Below, piece after piece: positions 45,754-53,976 of a DNA stretch of 64,000 nucleotides. Every line of letters begins with the position of its first letter. The first letter of the stretch is position 1. A program made the translations under genes and the position numbers. Source of the stretch: Desulfobaculum xiamenense (lineage in GTDB: Bacteria; Desulfobacterota; Desulfovibrionia; Desulfovibrionales; Desulfovibrionaceae). The stretch covers positions 806,001 through 870,000 of the forward strand of contig NZ_JAATJA010000002.1 of the NCBI RefSeq assembly GCF_011927665.1, in the 5' to 3' direction. The notes under the pieces were generated by a model. That model ran no database searches and had not been told where the DNA came from. It was given only the letters and a program-made list of their open reading frames with translations.

Positions 45754-46100
45754 TTTCCTATCAGCTCACCACGGCGTCCATAGGCATCGCCTTTGCGGTG
45801 TGCGTCCTGTTTCTCGTCGGCAAGGACCTGCTGCATACGCGCTATTCGCTCCAGTGGCTCGTCGTCGCGGGGATCGTCATCCCGCTGGCCTTCGTTCCCC
45901 GTCTGTCCGACTGGGTGGCCCAGCATCTCGGCGTGGCGTATCCGCCAACGCTCATCCTGCTTCTGGCCCTCGTGCTGCTCGGCGTGAAGTGCCTGGTCAT
46001 GGATATTGACCGCTCAAGGCAGGAGCGGGACCTGCGTCGCCTCATCCAGAAGGTGGCGCTCCTTGAAGGCGGGCGCAGGGAGCGTTCCGATTCGGACTGA
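45750..46100 (+). CDS. DUF2304-family small membrane protein
   Basis: 116 residues with three hydrophobic segments (TTASIGIAFAVCVLFLVGKDL, LQWLVVAGIVIPLAFVP, TLILLLALVLLGVKCLVM) and a charged cytoplasmic tail with helical heptads (RQERDLRRLIQKVALLE). DUF2304 proteins are typically encoded next to GT2 enzymes and may anchor them to the membrane. The ATG overlaps the GT2 stop by 4 bp. Last gene of the operon, with a terminator 23 bp on. Confidence 0.85.
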   Translation: MISYQLTTASIGIAFAVCVLFLVGKDLLHTRYSLQWLVVAGIVIPLAFVPRLSDWVAQHLGVAYPPTLILLLALVLLGVKCLVMDIDRSRQERDLRRLIQKVALLEGGRRERSDSD

Positions 46101-46122
46101 CGCGTCCGCGCGATTCGCATGT

Positions 46123-46156
46123 AAAGGGGGTGGCCAGTTTGGACCACCCCCTTTTT
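46123..46156 (+). terminator. Terminator of the oligosaccharyltransferase operon
   Basis: Stem AAAGGGGGTGG (46123-46133) with CCACCCCCTTT (46144-46154); T run overlaps the 3' arm. Confidence 0.9.
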
Positions 46157-46520
46157 GCGTGTATTGACATGGGCTTGGAATGTTTTGCGATTTGGATGAC
46201 GATGTATTTTTTCAGTAAAAATGGGTTGTTGAATGCAATATACTTCAAAACATATGTAGTGATAGTAAGTTACGAGGTAAGATGTGTAGGCATGTTTATC
46301 CAAAAAGTGTTGAGTGACGCATATTTTTTGAGGTGCGTATTGAATCGACATGAAAAGTAAGGTAAAGTGGTCGCTATGTGTAGGCTAATGCGCTGCATTC
46401 ATTGGCTTATGCATGGTGTTTGTTGGAGTTGTGGCGTTTGTGGGAAGTTTTTCCAATCAAATCGAGGGGTAGGCTCTGTTCGCAAGGCAATAATTTTCAA
46501 CATACAAAGGAGAGGTGGCG
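46157..46520 (+). other. AT-rich leader region before the surface-protein gene
   Basis: This 364-bp stretch is much richer in A+T than the rest of the window. It contains a perfect TTGACA (about 46164-46169) without a good -10 box at 16-18 bp, several A/T runs and no recognisable gene. The strong AAAGGAG at its end serves the ATG at 46521. It probably holds the promoter and a long untranslated leader; no clear riboswitch or paired structure was recognised by eye. Confidence 0.5.
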
Positions 46521-48671
46521 ATGAGGAAGAAACGGTTGGTTTGGCTGCTCACTGTGAGCTTCGTTGTGATGGCGAGTGCCGCGCTCGCGGGAACGCCCCC
46601 GTCGATCCTGAATGGCACCAAATGGACATTCACCGGTATCCAGTTCACGGGTGAATCGAACACGACCTCCACTCCGTCCGTCTTCTGGGGAGGGGATATC
46701 CAATCCTATGCGCCGAACGATGACCCGACCACGACGACCCAGAACAACGGCTTCGGTACCGCGTCGACCGCGGACGTGACGGTGTTCAACTTCGCCGGCA
46801 CCTCCACCACGGACATTGCCGCTGGCGCTGTGGACTTCGCCAACAACGCCACGAAGTGGTACGGTGGCTCGTGGGCCTTCGAGGGCGATCCCGGCAACCT
46901 GACTGACGACGACTGGGATGGAACCACCAATTCCTACGGTCTCGACGGTCTCGTCCGCCTGGACAACTACGCCCAGAGCGTCGACAACACCACGGACTAC
47001 TTCGACTACAACTTCATCAGCAATCAGGACTTCAGTCTGTTCGCGGGCATCGGTCGCACGCCCATCGACAGCACGGCAATGCCGTTTGCCGATGGTCCGA
47101 GCTTCGGCGTGATGTTCCAGAACCAGTCCATCTCCAACAACACGACCTTCGGGTCGTCCACGTGGTACTACTATGCCTACGCCGCCGAAGGCGATGGTGA
47201 CGACGATGGCGCTGCCTACCTCGGCACCCTGACCTTCAACGACGGCGCGTGCAAGCTGTACAAGTTCGACACCGGTTCGAGCACCGGCGCCGCTGTCAGC
47301 ACCGAAACCACCTTTAACAGCACCGTGACCACCGGCTACGTGGAAGTGACCACCACCGGCACGGCGCCCATCAAGCTGTTCTCCAAGGCCAATCTGAGCA
47401 AGAACGGCAACATCCTCGCGGGTTACGGCGTGGACGCCAACGCGCGTCTGCTGCACGCCATCGCCCTGAAGGACGCCGAACTCCTTGCGCAGACCGACTT
47501 CGATAACGACTCCAAGACGTTCGTTGGCATTGGCAAGGGCTTCGCCAGCGCGGTTTCCAGCGAGAGCAACGCGACCGCACAGGGCCGCATCGGCAAGTTC
47601 CTGCTGTCCGACAATGAGGTGACCGACGGTAACGCGACCTACGTGTGCTGGAACGCCACCTCCGATGACGCCAACGGGACCACCCTCTCGCTGGCCGACA
47701 TGGACGAGATGACCTTCAGCGTGGCCACGTCTTCGAGCCTCGCTGGCGTAACCCACGGCAACGCAACCCTGCTCGACGCGAGCGACGGTTACTTTGCGCA
47801 CTTCCTTGGCCGCAAGGTTGACGACGTGGTCGTCGGCATCTGGGTTGCGGCTGGTACGTCGAACTCCACCACGGCCTACGGCGCGGCAGGCGACAAGACC
47901 CTTGGCATGGTCGTCATGACCGATGTGGCCTTCGTTGTTCCCGCTGCCACGGCTACCACTTCGGCGGACATCACCACGATCCTGAGCGCCTTCGGCACTC
48001 TGGCCTCCGGCGTGACCGTGCGTGCCGCAACGGCCATCGACACGAGCAACATTCCTTCCGACGCCAGCGCGGTGCTGAACAAGTCCTCCGATGACCTCGT
48101 GACGCAGTTCGGCCTGTCCAGCAGCGCCGTGGTCACGAACCTGACCTCCTTCGTGGCGACCCTGCCTGCGGCGACCAACCCCGGCGATCTGTGCATCTTC
48201 CAGCGCGCGATCGACGGCTCGCAGGTCCATGGCAAGGTTCCGTCCGAGATCGGTACCTACACGAAGTTCTACACCGCTGCCCGTGCGGCCGTGAGCGGCG
48301 TCTCGTCCGCCCAGACCGCCAACAGCACGTCGTCCTTCACCTACAACCCGGGCACCAGCACCCTGGCCGAAGGCCAGTACTGGCTGTCGTTTAGCACGGC
48401 GCCTGGCTACTTCATCCCGAGCAACTTCCAGCTCAACCAGGCCTTCGACTACAACCTGTACTTCACCATCGCCGACAATGGTGCGTACGATGCCGACACC
48501 ACGGCCGATCAGATCACCGATCCGAGCGGCTTCGTGAGCGGCGTGTCGTCCACCTCCGGTGGCGGTGACGGTGACGGCGGCTGCGTGTTCAACCCGGCTG
48601 CCGCATGGAGCATCGAACTGGTGCTCATGCTTCTCGTGCCCATCGCCTATCTCGTCCGCAGAAAGAGATAA
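46521..48671 (+). CDS. Exported sequon-rich protein with C-terminal Cys/transmembrane/Arg anchor
   Basis: 716 residues. A signal peptide (KKRLVWLLTVSFVVMASAALAG) leads a Thr/Ser/Asp/Gly-rich body with no family I recognise. About twenty N-X-S/T sequons occur, four with an acidic residue at -2 (ESNTT, ESNAT, DGNAT, DANGT), the site preferred by bacterial PglB. The end is a Gly/Asp-rich spacer, GGC with Cys688, VFNP, a 15-residue hydrophobic segment and RRKR at the very C-terminus: the layout of a C-terminal sorting signal. ATG 46521 (8 nt after AGGAG) is preferred to GTG 46515. It is directly downstream of three oligosaccharyltransferases and may be their substrate. Confidence 0.85.
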   Translation: MRKKRLVWLLTVSFVVMASAALAGTPPSILNGTKWTFTGIQFTGESNTTSTPSVFWGGDIQSYAPNDDPTTTTQNNGFGTASTADVTVFNFAGTSTTDIAAGAVDFANNATKWYGGSWAFEGDPGNLTDDDWDGTTNSYGLDGLVRLDNYAQSVDNTTDYFDYNFISNQDFSLFAGIGRTPIDSTAMPFADGPSFGVMFQNQSISNNTTFGSSTWYYYAYAAEGDGDDDGAAYLGTLTFNDGACKLYKFDTGSSTGAAVSTETTFNSTVTTGYVEVTTTGTAPIKLFSKANLSKNGNILAGYGVDANARLLHAIALKDAELLAQTDFDNDSKTFVGIGKGFASAVSSESNATAQGRIGKFLLSDNEVTDGNATYVCWNATSDDANGTTLSLADMDEMTFSVATSSSLAGVTHGNATLLDASDGYFAHFLGRKVDDVVVGIWVAAGTSNSTTAYGAAGDKTLGMVVMTDVAFVVPAATATTSADITTILSAFGTLASGVTVRAATAIDTSNIPSDASAVLNKSSDDLVTQFGLSSSAVVTNLTSFVATLPAATNPGDLCIFQRAIDGSQVHGKVPSEIGTYTKFYTAARAAVSGVSSAQTANSTSSFTYNPGTSTLAEGQYWLSFSTAPGYFIPSNFQLNQAFDYNLYFTIADNGAYDADTTADQITDPSGFVSGVSSTSGGGDGDGGCVFNPAAAWSIELVLMLLVPIAYLVRRKR

Positions 48672-48704
48672 GCACAAGCCACAACGCAAAACATGAACCT
48701 CAAC

Positions 48705-48746
48705 CAGGGCCGTCCGGCGAAAGCCGGGCGGCCCCTGTTGTTGTTT
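48705..48746 (+). terminator. Terminator of the surface-protein gene
   Basis: A GC-rich hairpin (48705-48719 with 48723-48737, GAAA-type loop, one bulge and one wobble pair) is followed by TTGTTGTTT. Confidence 0.75.
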
Positions 48747-48814
48747 GGCGTGGGAGATTGCGAGAGGTGCGGGGAAATGACCTGCAAGAAAAGGGGGATG
48801 ACGTAAGGCGCTGG

Positions 48815-49909
48815 TCAGCGCGCGTGAGCGGCGGTGAGTACGTGCAGCCGTTCGTCGAAGGCTGCGGTCGAGAAGCGGCTGGCCCTGCGTTCACACGAGT
48901 CGCGCATCGCCAGTGCCTGCGCCGGAGCGAGAGCGTCGACGGCCCGGACGACATCATCCGGAGCGGGAGAGGGCGGGAGCAGGAGGCCCGTCTTGCCGTG
49001 GACCACGGTCTCGCGCAGGCCGCCCTCGTTCACGCCGATGACGGGTTTCCCGGCGGCCATGCATTCCACGGGGGACATGCCGAAGTCTTCATCGCGCGGG
49101 ATGTAGATGGCGGCGATGCAGGAGCCGACCAGCTCTTGCAGGCGGCGCTCACCCACGAATCCCGTGAATTCGATGTTCGGTGCCCCCTGTGCGAGGGCCT
49201 TCAGCGCGGGCAACTGCGGTCCGCCGGATGTCACCACGAGCCGTCTCTCCGGCATGGAGGCGAAAGCGCGGACGATGACGTCCACCCGCTTGAGCGGGTC
49301 CAGCCGCGCGCAGGAGAGGTAGAAGCCGTCCTGCGCGATGAAGCGGAAGCTCTGCGTGGGGCAGGGGGGATGGATGATTTCCGACTCGATGCCGAGGTAG
49401 CGCCGGAGCCTCTCCTGTACCGTGGCCGAATTGGCAATGACCACGTCCATCTCTGCCATGGCCCGTTCGTAGGCAGAACGGAAGATTCGCGTTACCAGCC
49501 GCAGCCACGGGCGTTGCCATGGCGGCAGTGCGGCCAGCGTGGCCTCGTGCAGGTCGTAGAGCATGCGCGGTGGCGTGTGGCAGTAGAGAATCCTGCGTCC
49601 ATCCACGCGCGCATGCGCCAAGGGGCAGATCGTTCCGCTGAAGAGCGTCCATGGGGCGCTGGTTTGCGGCATGTGCGCGAAGGCGTTGCCGAGGGTCAGC
49701 GTGCGTGAGAGCCGGGCCTTGATGGGCGAGCGGCGCAGGGCATCGAGATCCGTGATGTCGAGGCCATCGAAGTATCCGGCGGGGAACGCGGAGTGCTCCA
49801 TGTGGCTGGTCACGATGCGCGCGCCGAAGCGTTTGGCTACGTGGGTGGCCACACGCTCGCCGCCGCCGGGGAAGCGGAAGGCGTCGTGGATGACCAGCGG
49901 CGCACTCAT
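48815..49909 (-). CDS. GT4-family glycosyltransferase
   Basis: 364 residues. The N-terminus (IHDAFRFPGGGERVATHVA) is typical of GT4 enzymes such as mannosyltransferases. The donor site is FYLSCARLDPLKRVDVIV. The EX7E element lies in EDFGMSPVECMAAGKPVIG. Cytoplasmic sugar transfer onto a lipid-linked or surface glycan. Last gene of a leftward cluster, 25 bp after a flippase gene. Start ATG 49909. Confidence 0.92.
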   Translation of the reverse strand: MSAPLVIHDAFRFPGGGERVATHVAKRFGARIVTSHMEHSAFPAGYFDGLDITDLDALRRSPIKARLSRTLTLGNAFAHMPQTSAPWTLFSGTICPLAHARVDGRRILYCHTPPRMLYDLHEATLAALPPWQRPWLRLVTRIFRSAYERAMAEMDVVIANSATVQERLRRYLGIESEIIHPPCPTQSFRFIAQDGFYLSCARLDPLKRVDVIVRAFASMPERRLVVTSGGPQLPALKALAQGAPNIEFTGFVGERRLQELVGSCIAAIYIPRDEDFGMSPVECMAAGKPVIGVNEGGLRETVVHGKTGLLLPPSPAPDDVVRAVDALAPAQALAMRDSCERRASRFSTAAFDERLHVLTAAHAR

Positions 49910-49934
49910 TGTGCGCTCCCTATGGCGTTGGACG

Positions 49935-51209
49935 CTATCTCACGTTTGGCGTGCATGACGGACCTTCTTCTGCGTGGGCGTGTGTGGCTGATGACGTATG
50001 GGCGAGCGTGCGGCGAAGTCGTGCGGCGAGCGTGACGCACAGGAAGCATTCTGTGGCGATGGTCGCCATGGCCGCGCCGCTTCCGGCGAAACGCGGGATG
50101 AGCGCGACGTTGAGGGCGATGTTCAGGGCTGCGGCGAGGCACGCCGTGACGGCGTAGAACCGCTCCATGTTCATGGCGATGGCGGCCTGCGTGAGGATGC
50201 CTGCGGGCAGGAGGAAGACGAGGGACGCGAGCAGTAGCGGGAGCAGGCGGGCGGATGCCTCGTAGCCGGGGCCGAAGGTCAGGCCGACCAGCCAGTCGGC
50301 GGCCAGCGTGCCCGCTGCGAGGATGGCCGCACCGGCCAAAGTCAGCGCGGCGCAGGTGCTGCGCAGTTCCTTCATGAATTCTCCGTGATCGTTCATGAGC
50401 TGTCGGAGTCTTCTGAACCAGACCACGCCGACCGGCGCGGCGAGGAGCACGATGCCGTCGAGGAATCTGTATGCCGCCGCATAGTGGCCGGTGTCCGCGG
50501 CGCCCGGTCCCATGTGCCGGAGAAGGATGATGTCGCACTTGTAGTACACCGTGGTGGCCGCGTCCACGAGAAGAAACGAAAGACACGCCGAGCGGAGTTC
50601 CGCAGCCGCAAGCCAGCCGGGAGTGCGCCATGGTTTCAGGGCCTGCGGACGCAGGACGGCGGCGATGGCGATGGGCAGTGTGAGCCCTGCGCCCCAGCCG
50701 ATGAACACGGCGGCTGGCGATGGTGCGGCGACGAGCGCTGCGACGATGCCCAGTGCGCCGGTCGTACGGCAGACGCCTTGCCATGCGGCGTCGAGTCCGA
50801 AGCGTCCGTCCGCGCGCAGGCCGGAGGAGACGAAGCCGGTCAGCGTTTGCAGGCCGAAGCAGAAGACGGCGGCTGCGGCGTTCGGGCCGTAGGGTGGCGG
50901 CGTGAATGCCGCCGCGAGCATCCCGATGGCGCTGAGGTACAGGGCGTGGCTTACGGCGCGTTGGGACAGGGTCTGCGCGTGGCGCGCCATGGACGGGCTG
51001 ACGCGTATGCCTTCGCGGTAGATGAGGGTGCGGAAGCCGCCATCCTGCGCGATGCCGAACAGCGCCGCCGCGGTGAGGACCGTGGCGTAGTCGCCGAAGG
51101 CGACGGGACCGAGGACGCGGCCGAGCGCAAAGCTGATGAGCATGGACACCGCGCCGACGAACGCGGCGGCCAGCCACTGGGGCAGGAGCTCCCGGAGGCG
51201 GCTACGCAT
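49935..51209 (-). CDS. Wzx-like polysaccharide flippase 1
   Basis: 424 residues, 12 or more membrane helices. LPQWLAAAFVGAVSMLISFALGRVLGPVAFGDYATVL is the N-terminal hallmark of O-antigen/teichoic acid flippases of the MOP superfamily. It would flip a lipid-linked glycan. The ATG at 51209 overlaps the stop of the 920-residue gene by 8 bp. The open frame to 51428 antisense to nothing is just that gene's alternate frame. Confidence 0.87.
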   Translation of the reverse strand: MRSRLRELLPQWLAAAFVGAVSMLISFALGRVLGPVAFGDYATVLTAAALFGIAQDGGFRTLIYREGIRVSPSMARHAQTLSQRAVSHALYLSAIGMLAAAFTPPPYGPNAAAAVFCFGLQTLTGFVSSGLRADGRFGLDAAWQGVCRTTGALGIVAALVAAPSPAAVFIGWGAGLTLPIAIAAVLRPQALKPWRTPGWLAAAELRSACLSFLLVDAATTVYYKCDIILLRHMGPGAADTGHYAAAYRFLDGIVLLAAPVGVVWFRRLRQLMNDHGEFMKELRSTCAALTLAGAAILAAGTLAADWLVGLTFGPGYEASARLLPLLLASLVFLLPAGILTQAAIAMNMERFYAVTACLAAALNIALNVALIPRFAGSGAAMATIATECFLCVTLAARLRRTLAHTSSATHAHAEEGPSCTPNVR

Positions 51210-53964
51210 CGTCGGCTCCGGTTGTGGCGGCGCGCGACTTGGCGGAGAACCGTGCGCATCCGGCGATGAGTAGCACGAACAGGTTGAATGCGGCGAATTC
51301 GGCATACGCGGGCATGCCGAGCCCCGCGAAAAGGCCGATGAGCACGGTGGCGAGACCCGCACCGAAAAGCGGCGTCGATTCGGTGCGGGTGTCCAGTGCC
51401 GTGCGAAGCGATGGAATCCAGCGGCCAAGGGGCGGTGCCGTGCGGTCCAGCACCATCACGGCGGCCAGCGCCGTGCCGAGGCTGCCGCAGAGGAAGAGTG
51501 CCGGGCGCGCGTCGGGCCGGAACAGCCCGGCGCAGAAGAGGAGCGCTCCCGCAGTCGCAGGAAGCGCCGTGCGCATGGCCGCCGAACGGATGCGGTATCT
51601 GTCGATGATGGCTCGGAGCGAGGACAGAGAGAGCGTGCGCCTGCGCCACAGCGGATAGAGGACGACTGCCACCGTGCCGAGCAGAAGCGGCAGCATGGGG
51701 AGCGTTGCCGCCGTGCCGTTGGCGGCATTGGTCGGGAGTCTTTTCGCCTCGGCGACAAGGACGACTGGGCCGCCGTCGAAGGCGATGGCGTCGATGCGAA
51801 ACAGCGGATGTGCGACGGGGCGTATCGTGTGCGTGCCCGCCGGAAGGCGGAGGTCGGCGACGGGAGTCCAGCCGCCATTCCAGTCGTCGACGAGGGGAAG
51901 CGGTTGCGCGATGCGGACCCCGTCCACGGCGAGAAGCTTTGCGCACAGGTCGCGCGGGACGACGTTGTGGATGCCGATTCCGGAAATCATGGGAGTTTGC
52001 CAGCGGATGAACGGTTCGCCGCCGTAGTGGCGCAGCACGAGCTGGAGCGAGCGCGCGGGGGAATCGTCGAGCGTTATGTCGCATGGCGCATCGGTGATTA
52101 GGTGATCGACGCCGTCGAGGCGCAGGGTGAGCGTGCTCGGGAACGGCGGGGCCTCGGGAATGGCGAGGTTTGTCCAGCGTAGTGTTTCCGCCATGTGCGG
52201 CAGTTCGAATATCCATTCCCGGTATCCGTCTCTTTCGCGCGGCGCGAGGAGCGTCATCCGGCCGTCGTCTGCCGCGTTTGTCACGGTGCCCTTGGCGGTG
52301 CGCAGCAGAACGTGGTTCTGTCTGGTCCACCATTCGCGTTGCGCCAGTGGTAGCGCCGGAGTTTCGCCCTCCGTGGTGAGAACGTCCATGAGCACCAGCC
52401 GCCATGGACCGTCGGGCGTCGTAGTGTCCTTTCCGGGAGTGGCGTCGGATGTCGTGCGCGGTTGGGCGAGGGCGGTGATGTCGATGCCCCGGATGGTCGC
52501 TCCGAGGGGAATGGGCGGGTCGAGGGGGCGCAGGGCGGAGTCGAACCAGTATTTGGCGTGGGGATATCCGCCGCCCGAGGCGTACCCGATGGTTCCGGAG
52601 ATGATGGGAAAGGTCTGCGGTCCGACGATGCCGCGCCACAGATGGCCGGACACGGGGCGTTCGTCCGCGAAGAGTGGCCGCCAGTCGTCGCTCGTCGGAT
52701 TGTCCGATTCGAGGGCGCGGAGCATGCGGAAGGAGACCGGGCGGCTGAATGGGGATTCCGTAGGGACGGGGTTGTCCCAGTCGGACAGGGCGGTGCCGAC
52801 GAGATCGTCGATGGCGGGCACCTCGCGCGTGGCGATCTTGACGAGGCGGATGCCATCGAGTGTGACGGCCTGGCCTTGCCGTGGGTGGATGGTCACGTTC
52901 AGCCGTTCCAGTCTGCCGCGTTCGCCGTCGAGTCCGTCCAGCGCGTCGCGCAGGTCCACGACGAGGGTTCGCCCGTCCCCGTGGACGTGTTCCGTGCCGC
53001 CGATGGGGCGCAGGCCGTGGGTGATGCGCGGGCGGTGGAAGTCGATGTCGAGCACGGCAGGACCAGGCGAGTCCGCGTCCTGCGGCGACAGGAACATGAT
53101 CGGCTCCATGAGCGTGGCGGAATCGATGTCGATGCCCCTGTTGCGCAGGGCGGGGCGCAGGTCGAGGGTGGTGATGGTCGTGTCGCCATTTCTTTCGTCG
53201 CGCCGGGGAATTTCTCCGGAGTACAGGAAGGTGTCGCGGCCGGGAAATGCGTTGGTATTCAGGGAGAACTGGATCGTATCCGGTTCGCGTCCCCGCACGG
53301 AGGTGATGCGAACGATCTGCGCATCGGCGAGCGGCATGTCCACCCGTCCCTGAAGCACGATGCGTCCGCCGTCGAGAACCTGCCGCCATGCGCCGGAGTC
53401 CGGCAGGCCCGTTTCGCGTTTGGCGAGATAGAAGGAATCCTTGGCGACGATGGGGGTCGACGCGAGGTCAACGTGTTGCGCCGCGAGCGTGTCGTTCTTG
53501 GAAAACGGCGCGTAGGCCGCCTCAAGCGGACTGTCGCCCTCATCACGGACGATGGTGGCGGATACGGAAATTTCCGGGGTCTGGAAGCCCTGCCCCTGCG
53601 TCCATGTCACAGCGATCAGCGGCAGGCTTTCGATGTCCGCGGGGGCGTCGGTTAGGTCGAAGGTCCACGAACGTTGCGGGCAGTTCCCGTCGAGGCAGGC
53701 GATATTCTCATGCGCATCGAAGAGCCGCCGCTGTGCCCTGACGACGGTGGCCGCGCCCATGACCGGCATGACGCGGGCGTTCAGGCGTAGCGTGGCCTCT
53801 GTCGCGAGGGTGATGGTCCACCCCTCGGGCGCGTCGGCGGGCGTGGCGCTCACGGACTGTCCGCACGTGGCGAGCAGCGTGGCGCAAAGAACGCAGCGCA
53901 GCGCGCGGCATGCCGGTTGCGCTGCGGCGCGCAGGGTGCGGAGTAGGGCAGGGAAGCCGACCAT
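51202..53964 (-). CDS. Large exported protein of unknown function with C-terminal membrane helices
   Basis: 920 residues. An N-terminal signal (LRCVLCATLLATC, with a possible lipobox ending in Cys34) precedes about 700 residues of beta-rich periplasmic sequence without a family I recognise, containing repeated jelly-roll-like stretches (PDTIQFSLNTNAFPGRDTFLYSG, RTLVVDLRDALDGLDG). About five membrane helices follow (ATLPMLPLLLGTVAVVLYPLW to AAFNLFVLLIAGC). It overlaps flippase 1 and follows flippase 2 by 12 bp, so a role in handling the flipped glycan is likely. ATG 53964 has GGAGG 6 nt upstream. Confidence 0.75.
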   Translation of the reverse strand: MVGFPALLRTLRAAAQPACRALRCVLCATLLATCGQSVSATPADAPEGWTITLATEATLRLNARVMPVMGAATVVRAQRRLFDAHENIACLDGNCPQRSWTFDLTDAPADIESLPLIAVTWTQGQGFQTPEISVSATIVRDEGDSPLEAAYAPFSKNDTLAAQHVDLASTPIVAKDSFYLAKRETGLPDSGAWRQVLDGGRIVLQGRVDMPLADAQIVRITSVRGREPDTIQFSLNTNAFPGRDTFLYSGEIPRRDERNGDTTITTLDLRPALRNRGIDIDSATLMEPIMFLSPQDADSPGPAVLDIDFHRPRITHGLRPIGGTEHVHGDGRTLVVDLRDALDGLDGERGRLERLNVTIHPRQGQAVTLDGIRLVKIATREVPAIDDLVGTALSDWDNPVPTESPFSRPVSFRMLRALESDNPTSDDWRPLFADERPVSGHLWRGIVGPQTFPIISGTIGYASGGGYPHAKYWFDSALRPLDPPIPLGATIRGIDITALAQPRTTSDATPGKDTTTPDGPWRLVLMDVLTTEGETPALPLAQREWWTRQNHVLLRTAKGTVTNAADDGRMTLLAPRERDGYREWIFELPHMAETLRWTNLAIPEAPPFPSTLTLRLDGVDHLITDAPCDITLDDSPARSLQLVLRHYGGEPFIRWQTPMISGIGIHNVVPRDLCAKLLAVDGVRIAQPLPLVDDWNGGWTPVADLRLPAGTHTIRPVAHPLFRIDAIAFDGGPVVLVAEAKRLPTNAANGTAATLPMLPLLLGTVAVVLYPLWRRRTLSLSSLRAIIDRYRIRSAAMRTALPATAGALLFCAGLFRPDARPALFLCGSLGTALAAVMVLDRTAPPLGRWIPSLRTALDTRTESTPLFGAGLATVLIGLFAGLGMPAYAEFAAFNLFVLLIAGCARFSAKSRAATTGADDA

Positions 53965-53976
53965 GGCGCGCCTCCG

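Noticed and set aside
46497-48689. A 730-codon leftward frame opposite the sequon-rich protein.
   Set aside because: It has no start site context, and the sense strand has a signal peptide, a strong ribosome site and a terminator.
50951-53389. An 812-codon leftward frame overlapping the 920-residue gene.
   Set aside because: Arg/His/Pro-rich alternate frame; the 920-residue frame has a signal peptide, membrane helices and GGAGG.
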